Shown here in pieces: positions 24,199-35,189 of a DNA stretch of 64,000 bases. The DNA is from Cryptomeria japonica. Lineage: Eukaryota; Streptophyta; Pinopsida; Cupressales; Cupressaceae. A program made the position numbers and the translations under genes. Under the pieces are notes generated by a model. That model did no database searches, had not been told where the DNA came from, and saw nothing but the letters and a program-made list of their open reading frames with translations. The stretch is taken from the NCBI RefSeq assembly GCF_030272615.1, contig NC_081409.1, positions 880,435,220 through 880,499,219 of the forward strand, given 5' to 3'. Numbering within the stretch: position 1 is the stretch's first letter; every line of letters starts with the position of its first letter.

Positions 24199-24975
24199 AT
24201 GACCCTGGAAAAGAATTCCTTTGAGCTGGACCTATTGGATTTAACCCCAGACAAAAGGAAAAGTGAAACACCTAAAAACACCCCAAGGAAATCTAAGAGG
24301 TCTGGTAGCGATTTTTTTGAAAAGAGCTTGACCATTGACCTAGAGATTCAGAGCTCGGAAGAGGAAGATGTGAAAGGAACAAAGCAAGAAAAAATTGAGA
24401 GTAGCTCAGGGGAAAGAAGGTTGGCTAGGATACGTGCAAAAGAGAGGAACCAGCCTACCAAGACTAAGACTAATTTGTATGAAATTTATAATATTGAAGA
24501 CAAGGCTGACTCTCAGGATGATTCTGAGGATGAGGATGTTAATGTGGATGAGGAGAAACAAACTGAGAGCCCTGATGAGAACATAGATGAAGAAGAGGAA
24601 ATTGAAGAAGAAAACAACAAATCAGAAAGTGAACAAGAGTCTCCTTTCAAAGAACACAATAGCCTTGTCACCTCTGAAGATATGGAAATGGTGCCCTGTT
24701 CACCTTTGAGGTTGACCCAAGAGGCTAACAACATTGTTTAGGAGCAATTGAATGACATGAAGGAGATAATTGCAAGGCTTGAAAAAAATTATGATGAACA
24801 AGATAGTAAGATGAAACTTTTATGTGACGCTTTTAATTCTCTCTGTAATATCACAGATGGGATAATGAAAAATATGGTCTAGGGCACAGTTTCTGGTAAT
24901 GGTATACTGAAGAAAATCAGGAAGGAGGGAAATAAGGGTATAAGGGAGATGAAGGAGGAGGACAAAGAAGATTAG
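24199..24975 (+). pseudogene. Acidic/charged tail protein of the same unrecognised gene
   Basis: 180 codons are open from 24199 to a tag at 24739-24741. The same frame continues past another tag (near 24880) to a tag at 24973-24975. The product is highly charged: a Lys/Thr/Pro-rich start (PDKRKSETPKNTPRKSKRSG), long Glu/Asp-rich runs (DDSEDEDVNVDEEKQ; DEEEEIEEENNK), then a coiled-coil-like NDMKEIIARLEKNYDEQDSK. It lies just after the 22870-24020 relic, but in a different frame, and is probably its 3' part. No domain is recognised. Confidence 0.45.
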
Positions 24976-25547
24976 TAGGAGACATGGAAGCAAAATGTCA
25001 GCAGCCCCGAGTGAGAATAGAATCTGATACAGAAGAAGTAATGGTCTCTTGGTTTTCTCTATTTTGGTCTTTTTGTTATGTTTTTATTTAGATGGTTTCT
25101 TGGGGCCTGTGTGCCCAATTTGACAGACTTTATGTTAATTAATTATACTAAGACTAGCTCGATTATGGTTGATAAGGATAATGTTGGAAACAACATTAGT
25201 AGTATAGCTTATGATAATAGGTACTATGATACTTATGCTAATAACATTAGGTATGATACTAAATAGTTTCAGGGGTAGGAAAAATTTTGATCATTTTTTA
25301 TTAGAACTTGTTCCTTTTTGCTAGTTGTTTTACAATTGGTTTTTGGTTTATGATGTAATTCTGCTTCTCTTTTCAGTCAGGGTCATCTCCCTACTAATCT
25401 AATAAATAAAAACATTGCCTTTGTGTGGTACTCTACCCGAAAATGTCCAAAGAGAATTATTGTTAGGATCCTCTATTTTATCCCGCCTCTCTAATTCTTT
25501 ACATAATGTTTCTCTACTAATGTTTACTGACTTATTTGTTTTGTTTA
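24976..25547. other. No gene seen
   Basis: AT-rich, with a short Tyr/Asn-rich frame (25078-25266) in a locally repetitive 'tatgataatag(g)tactatgatac' stretch. I regard it as non-coding, possibly the 3' region of the previous repeat. Confidence 0.35.
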
Positions 25548-26171
25548 TCAAACAAATTTTTTAATTTTCTTGCTCATTATGGTTGATGTAATGATAGGTC
25601 GAGTAACATTACAATCTTTATTACATGATTTTGAACCAATAACTTCATATGCATCAAATAGATTTCTCACCATAATTGTTTTGCTATTACTTTCGAATGA
25701 TGTTAGGCCTAGAATTCTCATTGTCTCTCTAAAATTCAAATTTCTAATCATTTCAACAATTAATTGGCATCTTGCAGTTTGATTTAAATTTTCAAAATAT
25801 TTTTGCCATATTATTTTAACCATTCTCCTACAAGTTTGTTCATTCATTTTATCTGGCATTGGCTTTAAAATATTCTCATTGATGTCAATTAGATACTTTG
25901 GTTTCTTACGAATGATTCTAGGAGGTGTTAACATCGATGCATTGCATGCATTGGGTACATTCAATTAATTAAGTAGAATCGCTGTATGTTCATCATTTAA
26001 TTGATAATTCAATGTGGTCTCTTCTTTAATTGCATTAGGTTCATATGGTAAATATAATTTATCTTCTTCAATTGGATTAGGTGCATTATGTTTGTTTGGT
26101 AAATCAAATTGAGATTTTGAGTATGATGTACCTTGTTGTCCCATTGTTCTTATGTCACATAATTTCTTCAT
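25548..26171 (-). pseudogene. Unrecognised protein gene, one in-frame stop
   Basis: The minus strand is open from 26171 to 25548 in a single frame except for one taa near 25964, for about 207 codons in total. The N-terminal third is polar (PYEPNAIKEETTL). The rest is basic and helical (RRMVKIIWQKYFENLNQTARC, IVEMIRNLNFRETMRILGL) and ends with a Cys pair in SKSCNKDCNVTRPI. The lack of other stops in AT-rich DNA supports real coding history. I do not recognise the family. It might be the N-terminal exon of a transposase-type gene, but nothing adjacent proves this. Confidence 0.45.
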
Positions 26172-26697
26172 ACATTTCCTTTGTATTTCCTTTTTAACCT
26201 CTCATTGTTCTATCGTTCCTCACTTGTTCTTTTCCATCATTAATACCGATTATCCTAAATAGAATCATTTTACATATATATGTAAACATAAGTTCTTAAA
26301 TAATCAAATAACCATAAAATTGAGCATTATCATTATTTTTTTGAATCAAAACTATTAAAAAATCACAATAACATTGACCAAACTAATAAGAACAACAATT
26401 CAATCATTTGAAATCATGCAAAACAAAAAATTTACTTACTTCAATGTATAAAATAGTCACAAAAGCACAATAACATTTGCAATGGGGCCTTCAAAGACCT
26501 CAAAAAATTCTTTTGAGGTCTTTGTGGCTGTTGGGAAACTAAAATATGTCCCAGAACTATGTACACGATATTTTTAGTAACCCCGTACGCACTCTTATCC
26601 TTAAAAATGTTTAGCAGGCCAAGACTAATATTCCCAACACCTTGTATAAGCTTTTAACTTGGTAAAAATCTGAACGTACTTCCTACAGTAAATAAAA
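26172..26697. other. AT-rich spacer
   Basis: No gene seen. 26550-26640 carries 'gtacacgatatttt' and 'ccccgtacgcactctt' phrases echoed by 'cccgtacacgattttta' at about 35363-35379, so both flanks of element A contain related short repeats. Confidence 0.35.
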
Positions 26698-26985
26698 TGT
26701 CAAGGGAGGGAGGGAAGGAGAGGGAGAAGGGGAGGGGGTGAGAGGGAGAGTGGGAGAGGGGGAGAGAGAGCGATGGAGTGAGGGGGAGAGGGGGAGAGAG
26801 GATGGAAAAGGGAGGGAGGGAGAGAGAGGGAGGGAGAGAAAGGGAGAGAGGTAAATAGAGAGGGGGAAAGAGAGAGGATGTAAAAGGGAAATAGAGATGG
26901 AGAGGGAGGGAGGATGGAAAAGATAGAGAGAGAGAGAGGGGGGATGTGAAAGTAAGGGAGATAAAGGGAGATAAAGAGAGAGCAT
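26698..26985. repeat. Polypurine (GGGAGA)n microsatellite
   Basis: About 290 bases almost entirely of A and G on the plus strand, built from irregular 'gggagaga' and 'agggaggg' units. The complementary strand gives a Leu/Pro/Ser-rich open frame that is a compositional artefact. Such mirror-like polypurine DNA can form triplex structures. Confidence 0.9.
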
Positions 26986-26997
26986 GCTAGTCATATT

Positions 26998-28270
26998 GTG
27001 TCCTATGACCCCTTAGGACACCATATGACCGCTTACGACACCAAAAGTTGTTGTTATGGGATGTATGTTTTCCTTAGGGGCCATATGATATCTTGTTAGG
27101 ATATCATATGACCCCTTAGGTATCGTTAAGTGTCATATTGTATTCTAAGAGGTCATATTGTGTCGTTTGACCCCTTAGGATACCATATGACCCCTTAGGT
27201 GTCGTTGGAGGTCATATCATGTCCTAAGGGGTCATGTGGTATGATGTGACCCCTTAGGACACCATATGACCCTTTAGGTGTCATTATGGGTCATATTATA
27301 TTCTAAGGGGTCATATTGTATAGTATGAACCCTTAGGATACCATGTGATCCCTTAGATGTTGTTAGAGGTCGTATCATGTTCTAAGGGGTCATTCTATGT
27401 CTTATGACCCCTTAAGACACCATATGACCTCTTAGGTGTTGTTATGGGCCATATTGTATTCTAAGGGGTCATATTGTGTCGTATGACCCCTTAGGATACC
27501 ATATGATACCTTAGGTTCTGTTAGAGGTCATATTGTGTCCTAAGGGGTCATACTATGTCGTATGACCCCTTAAGTGTCCTTATAGGTCATGTAATGTGTC
27601 CTTAGGGGTTATATTGTGTCCTACAACCCCTTAAGACACCATATGACCTCTTACGACACCATATGGTGTCTCTATGGGTTGTATGGTGTTCTAAGGGGTC
27701 ATATGGTGTCCTATGACCATTTAGGACACCATATCACCCCTTAGGTGTCGAATTTTGTAAACAGTATTGGTGCTTCCTTTTATATTTTAATAATGTTTTA
27801 TCTTGCCACCTTAGGACACCATATGATCCCTTAGGACATGATATGCTCTTAAAGGGTCATGTGGTGTTATGTGGGGTCCTAAGAGAGAGAGAGAGAGAGA
27901 GATGGGGAAGGAAGGGAGGGAGGGAGGTCAAGAAAGGGATAAAAATGTAGGGAGGGAGATGAGAGGAGATAAAGACATGTCAGATGATTTCATTAGGCAA
28001 TATGTGGGGTCCTAATTTAGCCACTCATGCATTAAAACACCATATGACCCCTTAAGACACCATTTGACCCCTTGAGATATAATACATGGTTCAAAGAGGT
28101 CATATGGCATCATCGGGGGTCATGTAGGGTTATAATGGGTCTACACATGTGTAAGAACATCATATGACCCCTTAGGACATAATTTTACCCCTTAGGACAT
28201 CATATAGCCTTAAGGGGTCACATGTGTGCTAAGGGACCTTACATGATGTCATTAGGTGTTATTTGGGCTC
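26998..28270. repeat. CCTTAGG/CATATG minisatellite in both orientations
   Basis: Dense imperfect repeats of a core 'catatgaccccttaggacac' occur with spacer variants (ggtgtcgtt, gatacc). I count roughly 20 copies on the plus strand and about 9 in reverse ('ctaaggggtcatat'), interspersed. The core itself contains two palindromes, catatg and ccttagg. The main block is 26998-27865 and a thinner second block is about 28030-28265. Between them lies a second purine tract (27882-27985: gagaga, then gggagg). No coding is seen. Confidence 0.9.
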
Positions 28271-28289
28271 TTGAGAGAGAGAGAGGAAT

Positions 28290-28527
28290 ACAATGTATAA
28301 TGTGATATCAAAAGACAATATATATCAATATACATGTACATGTACATACACATATTTTATCAAAAGACAATACACATACATACATATTATATATATTGTA
28401 CATGTATATATTATAAAAATACATATATGTATACATACGCCATACACATATTAAATTCACATACATACATATTACATACACACATGTGTGTGTGGATATA
28501 TATACACATATTATATATACATAAAAT
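28290..28527. repeat. AT-rich (TA/CA)n microsatellite, target of element A
   Basis: Repetitive 'acatacacatattatatat' type sequence. It resumes on the other side of element A at 35190-35260 ('atattttacatattatacat'), so the retrotransposon inserted into this microsatellite. Confidence 0.85.
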
Positions 28528-29585
28528 TGTTAGGTCCCAGAGACAACTGAGAGGGGGGTGAATCAATTGTCTAATAAATTCAACCAAAATTAACTTAACC
28601 AAAACTTAATGCTTAATGTTGGCAAACCAAAGTTTATACCGGTAGATAGTTTTATCAGTTAATTGCAGTATCGATAAAGATTAAGCATGAAACAGAAAGA
28701 CAACAACATCCACAACACATAACACAAATATTTGTACGTGGAAACCCTGTAAGGGGAAAAACCACAGTGGGAATCCTTACCCACAATCAAATGATACTAC
28801 TGCAGATAGTATGTGTGTACAATATGGATTTTGCACATGCAGAAAGGCCAGTTGCCTAGACTCACTGCTCAATCACAAAATGAGTGTCACACTGACTATA
28901 ATTGGATGGTTAAATCCAATGATAATGTACTACATAAAATAGCATCTTCATATGCTGGATTTAGTACCGGTTTAGTTCTGATTGCATTCACAAAAACCTT
29001 CCTTCAACCTTCAAATGATGTCTGTGTGTATAGCTCTACTTATTTTTGCATATACCTTATTACAATTCTTTTTCCAATCACATATCAATCTCACAAGTGA
29101 GATCTTACATTTATACCCTAATTTAAGACCAATTGAATAGGTCGGCTCACTAAAAAGATATTACAATAAAATTAATTACAAATAAATCATTATGTGATGC
29201 ATGATGTCGACTCAATGCATTTATAATAATAATAAATCATCTCTATAACATGTTGTGTTGATCTAGAACAGATGTGCCTCCTGGTGTATATCCTAGACCT
29301 ATTTGTCGGTAACAAAAAATATGCAAACCTGAATAAACAAATAATCAAATCACCAAACCAAGTGATCAAATAATGTCTTTGACATAACCAAGTAGTCTCC
29401 AACTCATTCCAAGTGCCGATGAACAAAATAATCTACTGGTGAACCAAATACTAGTGACTGTGCATAAGTTTCTGACTTGTCGGTGAACATAACCAAGGAT
29501 CTCCAAGTGCTGATAAGTGTTGACAAGTGATGACAGGTGTTGACATCAATGACAAAAATATATCAACATATCCAAAATACAAACA
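28528..29585 (-). repeat. 3' LTR of element A
   Basis: On the plus strand it runs from TGTTAGGTCCC to AAATACAAACA. It contains the block 'ctactgcagatagtatgtg' and 'aaaggccag', matched in the A 5' LTR and in the D LTR. A 'gaggggggtgaatcaa' module sits next to its left edge. Confidence 0.9.
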
Positions 29586-29601
29586 ATCTCCCCCTTTGGC
29601 A
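29586..29601 (-). other. Polypurine tract of element A
   Basis: 'atctccccctttggca' on the plus strand, i.e. an AAAGGGGGAGAT tract on the element strand, touches the LTR boundary at 29585. Several more 'ctccccctttgg' or 'ctccccctaag' words follow to about 29895, as in elements B and D. Confidence 0.8.
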
Positions 29602-29966
29602 TTGATGGCAACACAAGATGGAAAAACCATCAAAGTACCAAAACAAAAATGCCAAAAACCAAAAACCAACAATCTCCCCAAGAGATCATTAACCAGAAAT
29701 CGAAATACAGATACTGAGAGTAATCAATCTCTCCAATAATCTTTCCCCAAAGTAACAATCTCTCCCCCAAGGGATAATGTGTTTTTCCATATCAATCTCT
29801 CCCCCTTTGGCATCAAATACCAAAGCATTACAAAAACCAGATTAAATACAAAATACCAACTTATTCAATTTACCAACTACTCCCCCTAAGAAGTAGCTCT
29901 CCTCATCAAAGCTAGAATAAAAGATTTCTCTGTTAATTCTGTCGATTGATGACAAACATCAATTGT

Positions 29967-32900
29967 CTAAGTCTCTACCAGTGGGGGAAGGACTCCAAGT
30001 TTCTCTCTGAGATACTCAAAAGTTTCCTTAGGCAAAGGCTTTGTAAAAATATCTGCAATCTTCTCTTAGTATTCACATAAACCAATTTCACTTCTTTTGC
30101 TCCAACATTCTCTTTTAGAAAATTGAATTTGATAGAAACATGTTTAGTCTTAGAGTGAAATACCGGGTTCTTTGATATATCAATTGCTACCATATTATGA
30201 CAGTAGATAGTTATAGGTTCCTTGCATTTTACCTTTATGTCCTTCAACATTTGTTTGATCCATAATACTTGTGTACAATTAGTTGTTACTGCAACATATT
30301 TTGATTCTGCTGTTGATAGACTTCTACAACTTTTCTTCTTTCTCAACCATGAAATTAGTCTACTACTAAGAAAAAATGCTCTGCCGGTGGTGCTTTTTCT
30401 GTCATCCACATCTCCTACCCAATTAGCATCCGTGTATGCACATAGTTCAAAATTTTCATCTCTAGGATACCATAAACTAAGATTTGTAGTGCTTTGTCGG
30501 TATCGGAAAATCCTTTTCACTATTGATTCATGATTTTCTTTAGGATTACTTTGAAATCTTGAAACAACACATACTGCATTCATAATATCAAGTCTTGTTT
30601 GTGTCAAATACAGTAAACCTCCTATCATATACTTGTATCTAGTCAGATTAACAGGTGTTGATTCATCCTTCAAAGACAATTTATCAGTTGTAGTCATAAG
30701 TGTGCTTACCGGTTTACAGTTTCCCATGCCAAATTTCTTTAGTAATTCTTTCAAGTACTTAGATTGACATAGGAATATACCTTTATCAGTTTGTGAAATC
30801 TGCAATCCTAAAAAGAATTTTATCTCTCCAATCATTGACATTTCAAATTCTTGTTACATTTTGTTAGAAAAGTATTTACACAATCCATCTTCTCCTCTAA
30901 AGATTATATCATCAACAAAAAATTCAATAACCAAGATGTCATCATTAGTCACTTTGTAGTATAGATTGTTGTTAACATTACCTTTAGTGTATCCAAGCTT
31001 CAAGAGATATTTGTCCAATCCAGCATGCCAAGCTCTAGGAGCTTGTTTTAGACCATATAAATCTTTCCTTAACCTTAAAACCATATCCTTGTTATCTATC
31101 AAACAAAATCCATCAAGTTGTTCAATATAAACTTCTTCTTCAATATCTTCATTCAAAAATTCACATTTAACATCCATTTGATATACTTTATAGTTCTTGT
31201 GTGCTGCAAAAGCCAATAAAAGTCCAACTGCCTCAATTCTAGCTACCGGTGCAAAGGTTTCATTGTACTCAATTCCTTCTTTCTGTGAATATCCCTTACA
31301 CACTAATCTTGCTTTGTTTCCGATCACCTTACCATCTTTATTAAGTTTATTTCTGAAAACCCATTTAGTTCCAATTACATTTTTGTCTTTAGGTCGAGGA
31401 ACTAATGACCAAGTGTTATCCCTTTCAATTTGTTCTAATTCATCTTCCATAGCTTTAATCAAATATTTATTTTCACATGCCTCATTAATTGATGTAGGTT
31501 CAATTTGAAATAAGACATACCTCTTCATTTGCCAATCTTCCTCTAGTCATAACTCCTTGAAATTTGTTTCCAATTATCTGATCTTTAGAATGATTCAGTC
31601 TTACATACTGGGGTGTTTTTACTAGCTGTTGTTCTTCAGTGACTGTTGAATCCTCAGATGATGCTGGTGTAAGTGGATAACCATTCTGTGTCGGTGTATT
31701 CACAATAGGTTCATTTGTGATTATCTTTATTGCCGGTTCAGAGTCTGTGTACCTTGAATTTCCTCTAAATTGTTCATCAATCTTCACATTTGCACTCTCA
31801 ACAATTTTCTACAATCTCTTGTTAAAACAACTATATGTCTTGCTCTTAGATGAATAACCAAGAAATATTCTTTCATCACTTCTAAGATCAAATTTTCCAA
31901 TATATTCATCTCTTCTAATATAGCATTTACTTCCAAATATTCTGAAATATTTAAGAGTAGGAGTATTACCAAACCATAGTTCATGAGGGGTCTTACCAGT
32001 TTCACCTCTGATGTGAACTTTGTTGAATGTATAGACTAATGTATTGTCTTCTTCTCTCTAGTATATATGAGGTAGATTTTCTTTTGATATCATACTTCTA
32101 GCTGCATCCAAGATAGTTCAGTTTTTCCTTTCCACAACTCCATTCTACTAGGGTGTTTAGGGTACTGAAAACTGTCTTCTGATCCCATTCACTTCACAAA
32201 ATTTATTAAATTCCTTAGATGTGAATTCACCTCCTCGATTTGATCTCAAACATTTTATTTTATTGCCGGTTTCATTTTCTACCATCACCTTGAATAGTTT
32301 GAATTTCCCAAATGCTTCAGATTTTTCCCTGAGAAAAATAACCCAACACATTCTAGAATAGTCATCAATGATTAGCATAAAATACCTATCTCCTTGTATA
32401 CTTCTAGTTCTTGCTGGACCACATAAATCAGTATGAATTAAATCAAGAACATTGTTATACTTCTCCAGAATACTCTTAAAAGTTGCTCTAACTTGCTTTC
32501 CAAATTGGCATTCCTTACATATCAGATTGTGAGGTTTTACAATCTTAGGTAAATCTCTTACTACCTTAGTTATACTAATTTTCACAATGCAATCAAAATT
32601 TATAGGACAAAGTCTCTTATTCCATAACCAACTTTCATCAATATGTGCAATCAAACATGCTTTCTCATTGTTGTTCAAATGAAAGATATTACCTCTAGTC
32701 TAATTTCTGGTTGCAATTTCCAAACTAGTTCTATTTACGATTTTGCATTTACCATTCTTGAATTGTAACTCAAATCCTATCTCAATTAATTGACCAACAC
32801 TCAAAAGATTATGCTTCAAACCTTCAACATAGTAAACATTATCAGTATTGTGCTTACCATCAATAGATATAGTGCCTTTTCCTTTGATCAAACAAGCTTT

Positions 32901-34076
32901 ATCATTTCCAAATCTTACTAGACCTCCATTGTATTCCTGAAAGGTTAAGAATTTACTCTTATCACCAGTCATATGATGTGAACATCCTGAATCAATAATC
33001 CATTCATCCTTACCTTCAACTTTAGCTACCAGGGCCTGCTCTACTGGTTGAATAGTATGTATCGGTTGATCTTTTGTTATAGCAACAAAATCCCATCAAT
33101 TGTCTGTTGGATCCTCATTAGAGTCATCAGTAACTCCTTCATCAACATTAGTCTTATATGTTCTTTTAGCTTCTTCTCTTAATCTTGCATGTTTATTAGG
33201 ACATCTAGAAGCCATGTGACCAATCTTATTATAGTTAAAACATTTAAAGGGTGCTTTACCTTCATACTTACTTCCAATTGGACCTTTACGCATTATTCTT
33301 GCAAATAGTGCTTCAAGTTCTTCAAGTTCTTCATTTTCTCTCCTGCTTTCTTCAAGTTCTCTTTCATATAAGGCTTTCCAATCATATTTATCAGATGATG
33401 ATGATGATACTATAGTTCATGATGATTCCTTGAAAGCTAGATTTGTCTTAATAGTAGTAACATGACCAAATTCCTCAAGTTCAAAAGCTAAAAGTTTTCC
33501 AACCAAGCTGTCTCTAGATACTGATGCATTAAGCATTGTTCTTAGTTCATTTATAGCAATAAATTTCATTTTATATGCCAGTGGCAAGGCTCTTAAATCT
33601 TTAGAAACAATCTCATCTTCACTTAAGGTTCCTCCACAATATTGTATACCCAAAAAAATTTCATTTACTCTTTCCATAATTTAAGCAGAATTTCTTTCAT
33701 CTTCTTCCATTTTCAGACTTTCATACTTGACTTGAAAGCATTCAAGTTTTGCAATTTTGACTATGGAATCTCCTTCATTCAATGTTTCCATTTTTTCCCA
33801 AATAGCTTTAGTAGTAGACCTATCTGACAATCCTATGACTTGCTGATCTGACAATGCACTCAAAAGTGATTCTCTTGCTTTGTGATCATTTTCCTCATCT
33901 TTAGCCAAGTTAGGTTGATTAGGTTGACCTTGAGTAGGAGCAGTATAGACATTCTTTGTAACATCCCATATATCATTTCTAATGCAATTCAAATGTGTCT
34001 CCATCTTGATCTTCCATATGCCATAGTTAGTTTCATTAGTTTTCAGACTGTCCTTCCTGAAATAGTTAGAAGACAT
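29967..34076 (-). pseudogene. Copia gag-pol polyprotein of element A, broken
   Basis: Read on the minus strand from ATG 34076. Gag covers about 34076-33300 and carries a zinc knuckle CFNYNKIGHMASRC in which the second Cys of CX2C reads Tyr. Protease is near 33005 (IIDSGCSHHMT). In integrase (32700-31850) the zinc His residues are lost (WNKRLCPINFD), while HTDLCGP and DDYSRMCW remain. Several stops fall where the family has P-Q-Q-N-G-V-V-E-R-K-N-R (about 32120-32165). The RT-RNase H half runs 31528-29967, with KARLVCKGYSQKEG, FVDDIIF and YTDANWVGDVDDRKST. Gag to the RT linker is one frame; a 1-base loss near 31503 shifts the RT, and another shift occurs near 30065. The stop at 29967-29969 ends the polyprotein. 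Premature stops are mostly tag/taa substitutions. Confidence 0.9.
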
Positions 34077-34119
34077 TGGATCTCCTCAAGTTGTTAAACT
34101 TCTGTAAAAAGAGGACTAG

Positions 34120-34133
34120 GCTCTGATACCAAT
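34120..34133 (-). other. Primer-binding site of element A
   Basis: 'gctctgataccaat' on the plus strand, i.e. ATTGGTATCAGAGC on the element strand, is the complement to the 3' end of plant initiator-Met tRNA. It touches the 5' LTR at 34134. Confidence 0.9.
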
Positions 34134-35189
34134 TGTTAGATCCCGGAGACAACTAAGAGGGGGGGTGAATCAATTGTCTAATAAATTCAACCAAAATTAA
34201 CTTAACCAAAACTTAATGCTTAATATCGGCAAACCAAAATTTATACTGGTAGATAGTTTTATCATTTAATTACAGTACCAGTAAAGATTAATACATGAAA
34301 TAGAAAGACAACAACATCCACATCACATAACACAAATATTTGTACATGGAAACCCTGTGAGGGGAAAACCCACGGTGGGAAGCCTTACCCACAATCAAAT
34401 GATACTAATGCAGATAGTATGTGTGTACAATATGGATTCTGCACATGTAGAAAGGCCAGATGCCTAGAGCTCACTGCTCAATCACAAAATGAGAGTCATA
34501 CTGACTACAATTGGATGGTTAAATCAAATGATAATGTACTGCATAAAATAGCATCTTCATATACTGGATCTGGTTTAGTTCTGATTGCCTTCACAAAAAC
34601 CTTCCTTCAACCTTCAAATGATGTCTACGTGTATAGCTCTGCTTATTTTCACATATACCTTATTACAATTCTTTTTCCAATCACATATCAATCTCACAAC
34701 TGAGATCTTAAATTTATACCATAACCTAAGACCAATTGAATAGGTTGGCTCACTAAAAAGATATTACAATAAAATCAATTACAAATAAATCATTTTGCGA
34801 TGCATGATGTCGGCTCAATGCATTTACAATAATAATAAATCATCTCTATAACGTGTCCTACTGATCTGGAATAGATGTGCCCGTCGGTGTATATCCTAGA
34901 CCTATTTGCCAGTAACAGCAAATATGAAAACCCAAATAAACAAATAACCAAATCGCCAAAACCAAGTGATCAAATAATGTCTTCGACATAACCAAGTAGT
35001 CTCCAAGTCATTCCAAGTGCCAGTGAACAATATAATCTGCCGGTGAACCAAATACTGGTGATTGTGCATAAGTCTTTGACTTGCTGGTGAACATAACCAA
35101 GGATCTCCAAGTGTTGATAAGTGTTGACAAGTGATGACAGGTGTTGACGTCAATGACAAAACAATATCAACATATGCAAAATACCAACA
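34134..35189 (-). repeat. 5' LTR of element A
   Basis: Runs TGTTAGATCCC to AATACCAACA on the plus strand and aligns along its whole length with 28528-29585, with scattered substitutions and small indels. That divergence indicates an old insertion. Confidence 0.9.

Larger units (their letters stand above)
28528..35189 (-). mobile_element. Ty1/Copia element A, complete but dead
   Basis: A full-length 6.66-kb element on the minus strand. The two LTRs are 28528-29585 and 34134-35189 (about 1.06 kb each, clearly the same sequence), with an initiator-Met tRNA primer site, gag-pol and a polypurine tract in between. Flanking five bases are aaaat on the left and acaat on the right, an imperfect target duplication in AT-rich DNA. 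It belongs to the same family as element D (59505-64000), sharing LTR and protein sequence throughout. Confidence 0.9.

Noticed and set aside
26683-26994. 103-codon minus-strand frame rich in Leu, Pro and Ser
   Set aside because: It is the complement of a polypurine microsatellite; composition alone keeps it open.
26998-28270. CRISPR-like or telomere-like repeat array
   Set aside because: Unit length and orientation vary, spacers are not unique, and the organism is a plant.
28334-28561. 75-codon Tyr/His/Ile-rich frame
   Set aside because: It is encoded by the AT microsatellite and crosses the LTR boundary.
30222-30533. Plus-strand frame opposite element A RNase H (also 31197-31508, 40075-40278, 42243-42692, 61122-61442)
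   Set aside because: They are antisense shadows of Copia pol genes; they recur at the same places in A and D because the sense sequence is conserved.
32040-32170. Possible intron or programmed stop in element A integrase
   Set aside because: The cluster of stops coincides with Gln/Arg codons of the conserved PQQNG...ERKNR region in D, so point decay is enough.
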